Assembly (NCBI GenBank): GCA_027452025.1 | Contig: DAIDHI010000022.1 | Span: 1-64,000 of the forward strand | Source of the DNA: Elusimicrobiota bacterium | Lineage (GTDB): Bacteria; Elusimicrobiota; Elusimicrobia; UBA1565; UBA9628 | Direction: 5' to 3' | Length of the DNA stretch: 64,000 nt | In this document: positions 44,327 through 53,928 of the stretch, in pieces | Layout: each line of letters opens with the position of its first letter | Position numbering within the stretch: the first letter of the stretch is position 1 | The notes under the pieces: generated by a model | What the model was told of the DNA's origin: nothing | Databases searched by the model: none | What the model saw: only the letters and a program-made list of their open reading frames with translations | Made by a program: the position numbers and the translations under genes

Positions 44327-45382
44327 ATGAAAAACTACACGACGGTCGTCTTCCTCACGACGCTTCTGAGCGCCTGCGCCCACGCCGGCGCGCGCCCCGC
44401 GAGCGCCAGCCTTGCCAAGATACGCCAAGACAGCTCCAAGCCGGACTGGATCGACGGCTCGAGCATGGAGTATCCGCGCCAGCAGTATCTCGTCGGCGTC
44501 GGTATGGCCGACGACCGCCAGACCGCCGAGGACCGCGCCCGGGGCGAGATCGCCAAGATCTTCGACACCGTGGTCACGGTCAACACCGACAGCTCGATTT
44601 CGCAGGGCGAGGGCACCGCCGCCCAGAGCAACAGCTTCTCGCAGTCGGTCTCGCAGACGGTCCAGACCGCCTCCAAGAAGGCCCTGCAGGACGTCCAGGT
44701 CGTCGAGGGCTGGCACGACGACGCCACGCAGCAGTACTACGCCCTGGCCGTGCTCAACCGCCAGAAGGCGGAGGCGGCGATCAAGGACAAAATCCAGGGC
44801 CTCGACGGGCAGGCCAAGACTTGGTACGGCCAGCTGCAGGCTTCGACCGAAAAGCTCGCGCGGGTCAAGGCCGCGATGAAGCTGCTGGCTCTCTTCAAGG
44901 CCCGGCAGAACCTCAACAACGAGCTGCGGGTCGTCGACGCCACGGGGCAGGGCGTGCCCAATCCCATCGACGAGGCCGCCGTGCGGCCCGTCGCGGCCAA
45001 GGCCCTGGCCTCCCTCGACGTCGTCGTCGCCTTGTCGGGCGAGCAGTCCGGCCAGATCCAGACCGGGCTCATCGACGGCCTCAGCGCCTTCGGCATCGAG
45101 GCCACGACCGCGGCCGGCGGGCCCGCCGACATCCTTCTCGACGGGACGCTTTCGACCCAGCCCCTGCAGGGCGACGGCAGCGCCTGGCGCTGGGCCCGCA
45201 GCAACATGACCGTCTCCCTGCGCGACGGCGCCACGGCCAAGACCTTCCTGCAGTTCGTCGTCACGGATCGCGAGTCCTCCGCGGACTACGACGAGGCCGT
45301 GCGGCGCTCGCAGGTGGCGCTGGCCAAGAAGGCCTCGGCCCAGGTCCAGGACGCGATCTCGAACTACTTCGAGAACCAGTAA
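44327..45382 (+). CDS. LPP20-family-like lipoprotein (second copy, longer)
   Basis: Lipobox TLLSACAHAG; KPDWIDGSSMEYPRQQYLVGVGMADDRQTAEDRARGEIAKIF. Confidence 0.7.
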   Translation: MKNYTTVVFLTTLLSACAHAGARPASASLAKIRQDSSKPDWIDGSSMEYPRQQYLVGVGMADDRQTAEDRARGEIAKIFDTVVTVNTDSSISQGEGTAAQSNSFSQSVSQTVQTASKKALQDVQVVEGWHDDATQQYYALAVLNRQKAEAAIKDKIQGLDGQAKTWYGQLQASTEKLARVKAAMKLLALFKARQNLNNELRVVDATGQGVPNPIDEAAVRPVAAKALASLDVVVALSGEQSGQIQTGLIDGLSAFGIEATTAAGGPADILLDGTLSTQPLQGDGSAWRWARSNMTVSLRDGATAKTFLQFVVTDRESSADYDEAVRRSQVALAKKASAQVQDAISNYFENQ

Positions 45383-45390
45383 GAGCGGCC

Positions 45391-47523
45391 TTACTTGAAG
45401 AGGCCCTCGAGCAGCTTGCGTGCCTGCGGCGGCACCAGCTGCTTGGCCGGGCCTTCCAGGAGCTTCTCGGCCGACTGCTCGAGGAGCTTGCCGGCCTCCA
45501 CTCTCGTCTTCGGGTGCTCGAAGGTCCCCTTCACGACGACGTCGACGGGGGCCAGCGCCCCGGCCTGGGCGCTCACCCTCATGTCGAGACGCTCGGCCGG
45601 CAAGTCGATGCGGCCGCGGGCCTTTACGCGCCCGGCGCGGCTGTAAAGGTGGCTGTCGTTGACCGTCATCAGGCCCCGCGCGAAGGCGTAGTCGCCCTTG
45701 ATCTCGTCGTAGGCGGCGTCGGAGAGGTTCGGCAGGACCCGCAGCCCGACCAGGTGGCCGATCTTCTCGACAACGAGCAGCGGGTAAAGCAGCACCTTGC
45801 CGATCTCCGAGCGCCGCGAGGGGTCCTGCGCGACGTGGAAGCGGCCGCCGTTCGACGAGAGCTTGGCCCAGCCGCCCAGCTCGCGCAGGTCGGGGGTAAG
45901 CCCCGTCAGGCTCCAGGACAAGCTCACGTTCCGCGCCTCGAGGTCCGGATGGACCAGGCGCCGGATCGTCACCTCGCCGCTGGTGTCCACCGGCCGGGCC
46001 GGCGCGGCCGCGGAGGACGCGGCCGGGGCGGCGCCGGCCTTGCCCGGGGCGGCGGCCCGCGCGGCCAGCAGCGGCGCCACATTGAGCGTGCCGAACGCCG
46101 CCTTGACCCGGATGTTCAGGCGCGTCTGATAGCCGTCCACGGTCACGCTCGCCCGCAGGGCCTCGCCGTCGAGCCGGCCCTCGAGATCGGGGAGGCTGAT
46201 CTGCCGCGGCGAAAAGGCCGCGGCGCCGGAAAAGCCCGATAGCGTCAGCCCGTCGACTTTCGCGCCGGCGCCGGCAAGGCGCGCCTGACCGGACAACGCC
46301 GGACGCGGCAGAGACCCCGAGGCGGAGAGGGCCAAAGACGCCGTGCCCGCCAGGCCCAGGCCGGTCTCGCCGGACAGCCTCCCCGCTTGCGCGAGATCGA
46401 GGGCGGGAGCCTCCACGCGCAGGCTGACCGCCGGGGCCGGGCCGGAGACCCCGGAGACCGTCCCGGAAACAGAGACGTCGCCGGCCGGAGTCTTGATCGA
46501 GAAATCGCGCAGCGCGAGCGCGCCCGCGCCGTAGGCCAGGCGCCCGCCCGCCGAAAGGGCCGGCAGCGGCAGCGCCGCGGGCAGGCCCAGCACGGAAAGC
46601 CGGGCGGTCGAGACGCCGGGGGTCTGGAGCGTCGCGTCGCCCTCGGCGCGCGCTCCGGCGGCCTCGGCGGCCACCGTCCCCGACCAGGAGGCGCCGGCCA
46701 CCTCCTGCCCGCCCGAGGACGCGGCGAGCTTGGCGGAGACGCGGCAAGGCGAGAGACCCTTGACGCGCCCGGTCCCTTGGAGGGTCAAGCCCCCGTATTC
46801 GATCGAAAGCTTGGAAAGACGGGCCGAGAAGGCCCTCGGGTCGGCCCCGCCGAGGTCGACGCGCGCGGCGGCGTCGAGGCTGCCGACGACGGGGCGGCCG
46901 CCCGCCCGTCCGGAGACGGCGAAGGAGAGCGCGGCGTCGAAGGGGCCGGAGAGGCGAAAATCGCCGACGCGGGCCTGGAGGCCGGAAACGCGCAGGTCGT
47001 CGCCCTGGGCGTCGGTGAAATGGACGCTCGAGTCCGATACCTCGGCGCGCTCGACTTGGAGGGTCAGGCCCGCGGCGGCGGCGGCGTCCTGCGGCGCCGA
47101 CGGGGCGCCCGAGCGCGGCTTTCGGACGTCCGGCGAGGTCAGATCGGAGAAGTTGAAGCGTCCGTCTTGGCCGCGCGCGACGCGCACGTCCAGGCCGTCG
47201 GCGAAGACCGAGTCGACGCGCAGGCGCCCGTGGAGCAGGGCCAGCCAGGCCGGCCGCGCGCTCAGGCTCTTGGCGGACAGGAAAGTGCCCGCGGAAAAGT
47301 CGGGGCGCTGCGAGACGGCCACGTCGCCGAGCGTGATGCCCCGCCAGCCGTAGCTCACCCGCCCGATGCGCACCTGCCGGCCCAGGCTTTTCTGCGCCTG
47401 GGCGGCGATCAAGGCGCGGACCTTGCGCGGCGGCAGGTAGCGCCGCACGAGAACGGGCGAAAGCAGGGCCAAGGCCAGGAGGGCCGCCGCCGTCCAGAGC
47501 GCCGCCTTCAAGAGGGTCTTCAT
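45391..47523 (-). CDS. AsmA-family protein
   Basis: Start taken at ATG 47523; N-terminal TM then IRIGRVSYGWRGITLGDVAVSQRPDF; long beta-rich repetitive structure. Confidence 0.75.
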   Translation of the reverse strand: MKTLLKAALWTAAALLALALLSPVLVRRYLPPRKVRALIAAQAQKSLGRQVRIGRVSYGWRGITLGDVAVSQRPDFSAGTFLSAKSLSARPAWLALLHGRLRVDSVFADGLDVRVARGQDGRFNFSDLTSPDVRKPRSGAPSAPQDAAAAAGLTLQVERAEVSDSSVHFTDAQGDDLRVSGLQARVGDFRLSGPFDAALSFAVSGRAGGRPVVGSLDAAARVDLGGADPRAFSARLSKLSIEYGGLTLQGTGRVKGLSPCRVSAKLAASSGGQEVAGASWSGTVAAEAAGARAEGDATLQTPGVSTARLSVLGLPAALPLPALSAGGRLAYGAGALALRDFSIKTPAGDVSVSGTVSGVSGPAPAVSLRVEAPALDLAQAGRLSGETGLGLAGTASLALSASGSLPRPALSGQARLAGAGAKVDGLTLSGFSGAAAFSPRQISLPDLEGRLDGEALRASVTVDGYQTRLNIRVKAAFGTLNVAPLLAARAAAPGKAGAAPAASSAAAPARPVDTSGEVTIRRLVHPDLEARNVSLSWSLTGLTPDLRELGGWAKLSSNGGRFHVAQDPSRRSEIGKVLLYPLLVVEKIGHLVGLRVLPNLSDAAYDEIKGDYAFARGLMTVNDSHLYSRAGRVKARGRIDLPAERLDMRVSAQAGALAPVDVVVKGTFEHPKTRVEAGKLLEQSAEKLLEGPAKQLVPPQARKLLEGLFK

Positions 47524-47561
47524 GCGCCAAATTATAACAAAGCGGCCGCGCCCTCCCCGCC

Positions 47562-47590
47562 TTGACAGGCCCGAGACGCTCTGATACATT
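47562..47590 (+). promoter_or_regulatory. sigma70-like promoter TTGACA-N17-TACATT
   Basis: -35 47562-47567, -10 47585-47590; ATG 47598 only 7 nt downstream of the -10. Confidence 0.7.
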
Positions 47591-47597
47591 GAGCGCG

Positions 47598-49193
47598 ATG
47601 AGGACTCTGGCCGCGCTGATTTTCCTCGCCGCTCCCGCGAGGGCCGGCGATTCCGCGCTCGCGCAGCTGGCCAAAGAGGTCTCCAGCTACCTGGGCTCGG
47701 GCCCCGTGCGCCATGCCCCCGCCGAGCCGGCCGTCATCGCCGTGCGCGGCGGCGCGCCCATGGACGAGGGCGAGGACCTCGACGCGCGCCTACTCGACTC
47801 CGCCTATTTCCTAAGGCGCGCGGCGCTTTCCGGCCGCGCCTCCCAGGACGACCTGGCCGCCCTGCGCCGCGTCTACGCCGCGCTGGCCGTCTCGTACTGG
47901 GTCCAGGCCCTGGCGGCCCGGCCGGACGCCCCCACCCGCGCCGAGGATTTGCGCGCGCTTTCGGATTGGGCGGCCCTGCCGGACGTGCCGGGCGCGCTGG
48001 CCCGCGCCCTGCGCCGCCCCGCGGCGGGCTTCAACGAGAAGTCGCTGGTCGCCGCGGGCTGGGGCCCCTATTGCCGTCGTCTGGCCCCCGCGCACGGCAG
48101 CCCGGCGGCGCCGCCGGCCGACGCGATCTTCGACGCCCAGACGGCGCGGCTCGACGAGCTGCTGGCGGCCTTGCGCCGCTCCTGGACGAGCAAGAAGCTC
48201 TCCGCCGCCGACCGCGCCCGCGCTTATTTCCTGGCCGGGGAAGCCGCCCGGCAGCTGTCGCGCGCGCCCTTCGGCGTGCGCCGCGCGCGCGACGCCTCCG
48301 CCGCGGGCCCGGCCGTCCAGGTGCGCATGGCCTCCGGCCGCGCGCCGGCGGCCTCCGGTCCCAAGGTCGTCTTCGACCCCCGCGCCATCTACGACAAGGC
48401 CGCGCCCGGCGTGGTGCTCATCCTCTGCTCGGGGCAGGAGGGCGGCGGCGAGATCGGCAGCGGCAGCCTCGTCGACGAGCGCGGCCGCGTGCTTACCAAC
48501 GCCCACGTCGTCATCGAGGACGCGACGGGCCGGCCCTGGACCAACATCAGCGTGTACTTCAAGCCCGTCCGCATGACCGGCGACGCGGCCAAGGACCTGG
48601 TCGATCCCGCGGCGGCGCGCGTGCTCTCCTACGACCGCACCCTCGACTTGGCGCTGCTCGACGTCGGTCCGCCCCCGGATCGCGCCTCCGTGCTGTCCTT
48701 CGGCGATCCAGCGAAGATGCAGATCGGAGACCCCGTGGCCGCCATCGGCCATCCCGAGCAGGGCGGCCTGTGGACCCTGACCACGGGGATCGTGAGCACC
48801 GTCGTGGCCGACCTCGGAGGGGTCGCCGGCCGCGCCGCCTTCCAGACCGACGCCAGCATCAACCGCGGCAACTCCGGCGGCCAGCTGCTCGACGCCGCCG
48901 GCGACATCATCGGCGTCAACACGCTGATGTCTCGCAAGGCCGCGGACGGCCTGGCCATCACCGCCGTCAATTTCGCCATCCGCGCCGACGTCGCGCGCCG
49001 CTGGCTCGCCGGGCGCGGCGAGACGACGCCGGTCGTCGCCGTCGCCTCGCCCAGGCCCGTGCCCCCGCCCAAGCCGGTGACCGTCACCGAAAGCCGGCCC
49101 TACGACCGCGACGAGCTCATCGCGCGCCAGATCCGGCAGATGGAGGACCTCGGCGACGAAATGCAGAAGGAGATCGACGAGCGTGAGCGCTAG
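47598..49193 (+). CDS. Trypsin-like (S1C/HtrA-type) secreted serine protease
   Basis: GSGSLVDERGRVLTNAHVV (His), RTLDLALLDV (Asp), TDASINRGNSGGQLLDAAGDIIGVN (Ser). Confidence 0.85.
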   Translation: MRTLAALIFLAAPARAGDSALAQLAKEVSSYLGSGPVRHAPAEPAVIAVRGGAPMDEGEDLDARLLDSAYFLRRAALSGRASQDDLAALRRVYAALAVSYWVQALAARPDAPTRAEDLRALSDWAALPDVPGALARALRRPAAGFNEKSLVAAGWGPYCRRLAPAHGSPAAPPADAIFDAQTARLDELLAALRRSWTSKKLSAADRARAYFLAGEAARQLSRAPFGVRRARDASAAGPAVQVRMASGRAPAASGPKVVFDPRAIYDKAAPGVVLILCSGQEGGGEIGSGSLVDERGRVLTNAHVVIEDATGRPWTNISVYFKPVRMTGDAAKDLVDPAAARVLSYDRTLDLALLDVGPPPDRASVLSFGDPAKMQIGDPVAAIGHPEQGGLWTLTTGIVSTVVADLGGVAGRAAFQTDASINRGNSGGQLLDAAGDIIGVNTLMSRKAADGLAITAVNFAIRADVARRWLAGRGETTPVVAVASPRPVPPPKPVTVTESRPYDRDELIARQIRQMEDLGDEMQKEIDERER

Positions 49194-50307
49194 GACGCTG
49201 GCGGCCGCCGCCTTGGCGGCCCTTTTGTGCGCGCCGGCGCGCGCCGCGGACAAGCCCAACCTTTCGGAGTATCTTTCGGCGCGCCTCTCGCAGGACCGGG
49301 GCTTCACCCCCGCCGAGCGCCAAGCCGTGCTTTCCGCGATCAAGCGACGCTTCGCCGACTACGCCTTCGAGCTCGTCGACCCGGCGCATCCCCAGGCCGC
49401 CGACGTCGTCTTGCGCATGATCGTGGAAGGCTCCTTCGACCGCCAGCCGCCGCGGCGCGTGGCCGAAGTCGCCTTTTCGGCGTGGCAGGCGATGAGCCGG
49501 GGCGCGCCGCCCGACGTCGTCGAGGGCATCGCCCTCTACGGCTACCGCAAGCGCGTGCCCGCGCGGCGCGTGGGCGCGTGGGCCAACGGCTACGAGCAGA
49601 TGACCAAGGCCGGCGTGCCCGGCGGCGTGGCCGCCGACCTCATCCGCAACGCGCTCGAGCGCGATTGGGACGACCAGACCTTCGACACGCTGAAATGGGC
49701 GCTCGTCGGCGGCGTCAAGGACGGCTACAATCCGAGCGACTACGCCGTCTACGTCCTCGGCGGCATGCAGAAGCCGGGCGCGATGCCGGGCGAGGTCTCC
49801 TCGCGCGCCCGCGCCTATTTCTCGAGCCTCGCCCCAGGCCAGCGCCCGAAGCTGCCGGCCTACCGGGGCTCCTTCGTCCTCGCGCCCAAGCCGGCGCCGC
49901 CGCCGCGAATCGAGGTCCCCGCGCAGGACCGCATGAGCCGGCTGTGGCCCAAGCTCGACCGGACGGCGCTGTCGTATCTGGGCACGCCCTATGTCTGGGG
50001 CGGCGAGACCCACGCCGGCATCGACTGCTCGGGCCTGACCCAGGTCAGCTACGGCGCCAACGACGTCTACATCCCCCGCGTCAGCCGGGACCAGTGGAAC
50101 GCCGGCAAGCCGGCCAAGAATCTCAAGCCCGGCGACCTGGTCTTCTTCAACACCATGGGCGTGGGCGTCTCCCACGTCGGCATGATCGTCGACGCCCGCG
50201 GCCCGAAGTTCATCCACGCCTCATCCTCGCGCGGCGTGATGATCGCCGACCTCTCGGAGCGCTACTTCCGGCAGCGCTACCTGGGCGCGCGCCGAATCGT
50301 TCCCTGA
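49183..50307 (+). CDS. NlpC/P60 family cell-wall hydrolase
   Basis: GTPYVWGGETHAGIDCSGLTQ, GDLVFFNTMGVGVSHVGMIV; GTG start overlaps the protease 3' end. Confidence 0.88.
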   Translation: MSARTLAAAALAALLCAPARAADKPNLSEYLSARLSQDRGFTPAERQAVLSAIKRRFADYAFELVDPAHPQAADVVLRMIVEGSFDRQPPRRVAEVAFSAWQAMSRGAPPDVVEGIALYGYRKRVPARRVGAWANGYEQMTKAGVPGGVAADLIRNALERDWDDQTFDTLKWALVGGVKDGYNPSDYAVYVLGGMQKPGAMPGEVSSRARAYFSSLAPGQRPKLPAYRGSFVLAPKPAPPPRIEVPAQDRMSRLWPKLDRTALSYLGTPYVWGGETHAGIDCSGLTQVSYGANDVYIPRVSRDQWNAGKPAKNLKPGDLVFFNTMGVGVSHVGMIVDARGPKFIHASSSRGVMIADLSERYFRQRYLGARRIVP

Positions 50308-50333
50308 TCGCAGCATTCCCGGGGCGCCGACCG

Positions 50334-51569
50334 TTAGGTGACGACGGCGGGAGCCAGGTCGGATTGGCGGGAGCCGGCGCGGCCGGGAGCGCCGAGGACG
50401 GCGGGCAGAAGCGGCCAGCAGGCGGCCGTGGCCGCCGTGCCGACCAGGGCGAGCAGCGCCATGGCGTCGTAGGCGGGCAGGCGCAAAAGCAGCCAGTCCC
50501 AGGCCTTGCCGCCCAGGGTGTTGGAGGCCGCGGCGGAGAGGTCGAAGACGGCCATGTAGGCGGCGAATGCCGTGGCCTCGGCTCCCGCCGGGCAGGACTG
50601 CGCGGCCAGGTCCATGAGCCCGAGGCGAAAGGCCACCCCCGCGAAGCCGAAGACCACGCTGACGGCCGCCACCGTGCCCGGCCCGCGGTAGGCCAGATAG
50701 AGCAAGCTCATCGGCGCGCCCAGCCAAACGGCGGCGCGCGTCCACTCATCGGTGCTCCAGCGCCGCCCCACGGTGCGGCCGTAGAAGGCGGCGCCCAGCG
50801 CCCCGGCGGCGCCGGCCAGCGTCGTGGTCAGGCCGATGAAGATGGGCGAGAGCTTGAGCGCGTCGGCTTGGTAGTAGAATTGCGCCGTGCCGAGGAACGG
50901 ATAGAAGCTCCACAGGAAGATGAAGGCGCTCACCGCCCAAAAGCGCCGGCCGCGCGCCAGGTCCAAGAGCGCCCGGCCTCCCGCGCGCCAGGCCGAGGGC
51001 TGCGCCTTGGGCTCGCGCGTCCAGCGAGACGACAGCAGCACCAGCGCGGAGAAAAACGCCGAGATCAGGAACACCGAGCGCATCGAGGCGTGGGCGGAAA
51101 GCCAGCCGCCGCCCACGCCCGAGAGGACCAGCGCGGCGTAGAGGGCCGTCAGCTGCACGGCCTGGAAGAGCCCCGTCTTGCCGCAGGCCTGCCCCTGCTC
51201 GACCATGACGGCGTCGCACACCACGTCCGAGCCGACCAGGCCCACGTTGGTCAGGATCATGAGCCCGAGCAGCGCGGCGTAGCCGTAGCTGCGCAGCCCG
51301 GCCAGCGCGAGCCACGCTATCATCGAGAGCGCGCAGACGGCGGCCAGATACGGCCGGCGCCTGCGGCCGCGCACGGGCAAAAGATCGGTGGCCAACCCGA
51401 AGAGCGGCTTGACCAGGAAGGGCAGCGTCATCCAGAAGACGAAGACGGAGGACTGGCCGGCGGAGAGATGCAGCCGATCCTTGAGCAGGTAGGAGAGAGG
51501 CTCGAAGACCAGGCCGCCCATGCCCTGGGCGAAATAGTTGAGCCCGAAGAACAGCCAGAGCGTGTCCAT
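50334..51569 (-). CDS. MFS/BT1-like transporter
   Basis: 12-TM pattern; start taken at 51569 MDTLWLFFGLNYFAQGMGGLVFEPLSYLLKD. Confidence 0.75.
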   Translation of the reverse strand: MDTLWLFFGLNYFAQGMGGLVFEPLSYLLKDRLHLSAGQSSVFVFWMTLPFLVKPLFGLATDLLPVRGRRRRPYLAAVCALSMIAWLALAGLRSYGYAALLGLMILTNVGLVGSDVVCDAVMVEQGQACGKTGLFQAVQLTALYAALVLSGVGGGWLSAHASMRSVFLISAFFSALVLLSSRWTREPKAQPSAWRAGGRALLDLARGRRFWAVSAFIFLWSFYPFLGTAQFYYQADALKLSPIFIGLTTTLAGAAGALGAAFYGRTVGRRWSTDEWTRAAVWLGAPMSLLYLAYRGPGTVAAVSVVFGFAGVAFRLGLMDLAAQSCPAGAEATAFAAYMAVFDLSAAASNTLGGKAWDWLLLRLPAYDAMALLALVGTAATAACWPLLPAVLGAPGRAGSRQSDLAPAVVT

Positions 51570-51579
51570 CGCGGCGGGC

Positions 51580-51978
51580 CTAGGCCCGAGGGGAGATGGT
51601 GCGCTCCTTGCCCGGATACCAGGGCAGCTGCACGACCTGGACGCCCAGCTCCTCGACGGCACGGCGCGTCTCGTCGTCCGGCAGGCGCTGGTCGTAGCCG
51701 AGCACGAGGACCTTCGGGCGCACGCGGCGCAGGGACCGGGCGAAGCTGTCGGGGCGCCCGACGAGCACGCGGTCGGCCACGCCGAGGTCCTCGAGGATTT
51801 TCTTTCGGCGCGCCGCCGAGACGGCGTTGGGCTTGCGGTTGTGGGAATCGTGCGCGAGGACGACGACGAGCTCGTCGCCGAGCCCGCGGGCCGCGCGCAG
51901 CATCTGCAGATGCGCCTCGTGAACGCGGTTGAAGCAGCCCGCGGCGAAGACCACGACGGGCTTTTTCGTCGCGGTCAA
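51580..51978 (-). CDS. Cytidylyltransferase-like nucleotidyltransferase (RfaE/TagD type)
   Basis: VFAAGCFNRVHEAHLQMLRAARGLGDELVVVLAHD (HxxH-like motif), VLGYDQRL. Confidence 0.82.
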   Translation of the reverse strand: MTATKKPVVVFAAGCFNRVHEAHLQMLRAARGLGDELVVVLAHDSHNRKPNAVSAARRKKILEDLGVADRVLVGRPDSFARSLRRVRPKVLVLGYDQRLPDDETRRAVEELGVQVVQLPWYPGKERTISPRA

Positions 51979-51982
51979 ACGG

Positions 51983-52177
51983 CTAGGACTTCGCGTCCTC
52001 TTCCTTCTTGGCCGCCGGCTTGCTCGGCTCCTCGTCCATCCCCTCCTTCAAGCCTTGCTTGAAGCTGTTGATGGCCCGCCCGCACTGTCTCGCGAACTCG
52101 GGGATCTTGTTGGGGCCAAACAGGATGAGCCCCACGATGAGGATGACGAGGATCTCGCCGTAACTGAAGTTACCCAT
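51983..52177 (-). CDS. tatA: Sec-independent translocase TatA/E family
   Basis: 64 aa: MGNFSYGEILVILIVGLILFGPNKIPEFARQCGRAINSFKQGL. Confidence 0.88.
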   Translation of the reverse strand: MGNFSYGEILVILIVGLILFGPNKIPEFARQCGRAINSFKQGLKEGMDEEPSKPAAKKEEDAKS

Positions 52178-52246
52178 TCTCTTCCAGACGCTCCTGCGCC
52201 TGCGCGGCGCACCGCCATTTTAGCATTTTTTGCTAGAATCCCGTCG

Positions 52247-52924
52247 ATGCGGCCGGCCCTCGCGCTCCTGCTTCTCGCCCTCGCCGGCTGCGGCGGCCCG
52301 GTCTCGCAGACCGACGGCCGCGCCGCCTACCAGGCCCTCAACTGCCGCGCCTGCCATCGCATCGGCGACGAGGGCTCGCCGAGCGCTCCGGACCTGACCT
52401 ACGTCGGCTTTCGCAAGAGCCCGCAGTGGCTCAACCTCTGGCTCAAGGACCCGCAGGCCTGGAAGCCGGACGCCATGATGCCGAACCTTCATCTGACCGC
52501 TCCCACGAGACACGCCCTCGTGCAATATCTTACGCAACAAAAGGGCCAGGCCTTGGGAGACCACAAACCCTGGGACGCCCCCGCGCTCGCCAAAGACCCG
52601 GTCGAGCGCGGGCACGTGATCTTCGGCCGCGCCGGCTGCATCACCTGCCACGGCAAGGGCGGCATCGGCGGCTACCCCAACAACAACGTGGCCGGCGGCA
52701 AGATCCCGGCGCTGACCTCCGTCTGGGAGACTTATACTAAGGAAGAGCTCATCCAGAAGATCACCCGCGGCTCGATCCCCCAGAAGGCCGACCCGGCCGG
52801 CCCCGACCCGATGATCGACATGCCCCCCTGGGGCCAGGTGCTCTCCAAAGAGGACATCCAGGCCGTAGCCGCCTACGTGATGTCTCTCAAGCCCGCGGAC
52901 GCGAAGAGCGCCGCCGGCTTCTGA
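52247..52924 (+). CDS. Diheme cytochrome c lipoprotein
   Basis: Lipobox ALAGCGG; CRACH and CITCH; GGYPNNNVAGGKIPALT shared with the 58796 paralogue. Confidence 0.85.
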   Translation: MRPALALLLLALAGCGGPVSQTDGRAAYQALNCRACHRIGDEGSPSAPDLTYVGFRKSPQWLNLWLKDPQAWKPDAMMPNLHLTAPTRHALVQYLTQQKGQALGDHKPWDAPALAKDPVERGHVIFGRAGCITCHGKGGIGGYPNNNVAGGKIPALTSVWETYTKEELIQKITRGSIPQKADPAGPDPMIDMPPWGQVLSKEDIQAVAAYVMSLKPADAKSAAGF

Positions 52925-53131
52925 GCGCCCGAGCGCAGCGAGGGCGCAAGCGCGCCGCAAACCGGCTCTTGGTGATGACGGCCAGCGGTTGGCGGGGTTG
53001 AAGCCTGCGCCGCGCCGCATGCCGGACAGGATATCTCGAACGTCTGTTCGAATCAAGTCCCCCCCGCGCCGTCTTTCGCCATGCCGCGCCTTGAAGGAGC
53101 GGATTCGATTTGTTAAAGTAATGGCGATTTC

Positions 53132-53920
53132 ATGAATCTCAATTATCCGAAATACGGCTGGGGACTGCCGGTCGCCGCATCGACGTACGCCCGGGACATC
53201 GACTTCGGAATCCGCCTGATCCATTACGCGATGTTCGCCATCTTCATCCTCTGGGGCATTTTCTTCACCTACCTGCTCATCCGCTACCGGCGCCGCGACG
53301 GCGTGCCCGCCGAGCGCGAGCACGAGCATCATCCGATCAAGAGCCTGATGCCGGACCTGATCGTGATGGTCTTCGAGATCGGCTTGATCGCCTTCTACGC
53401 GATCCCGGTCTGGAGCCGCATCAAGCAGACCTTCCCCGACCCCAAGGACGCCAACGAGATCAACGTCATCGCCGAGCAGTTCGCCTGGAACGTGCAGTAT
53501 CCGGGCCCCGACGGCAAGTTCGGCAAGCGCTCCCCGGACCTGGTGCACTTCTCAAACCCCATCGGCCTGGACCGCAGCGACCCGGCGGCCAAGGACGACG
53601 TCGTCCTGGCCAACGAGATCCACATGCCGCTGGGCAAGCCCACGCTCATCCACCTCATGTCCAAGGACGTCATCCACAGCTTCTTCATCCCCAGCTTCCG
53701 CATCAAGCAGGACGCCGTGCCCGGCATGGACATCCCGGTGTGGGTGCAGCCCACCCGCCCCGGCCTCTACGAGCTTTCCTGCGCGCAGCTCTGCGGCTTC
53801 GGCCACAGCCTGATGCGCGCCGAAGTCGTCGTTCAGACGCCGGCGGACTACGCCGCCTGGCTCAAGAGCCAGGAGCCGGCGCCCGCGGCCGCGGCCCAGC
53901 CGCAGAACCTCGGGTTCTGA
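53132..53920 (+). CDS. coxB: Cytochrome c oxidase subunit II (second oxidase)
   Basis: CuA motif CAQLCGFGHSLM; two N-terminal TMs; no CxxCH. Confidence 0.9.
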   Translation: MNLNYPKYGWGLPVAASTYARDIDFGIRLIHYAMFAIFILWGIFFTYLLIRYRRRDGVPAEREHEHHPIKSLMPDLIVMVFEIGLIAFYAIPVWSRIKQTFPDPKDANEINVIAEQFAWNVQYPGPDGKFGKRSPDLVHFSNPIGLDRSDPAAKDDVVLANEIHMPLGKPTLIHLMSKDVIHSFFIPSFRIKQDAVPGMDIPVWVQPTRPGLYELSCAQLCGFGHSLMRAEVVVQTPADYAAWLKSQEPAPAAAAQPQNLGF

Positions 53921-53928
53921 CCTCTTTT

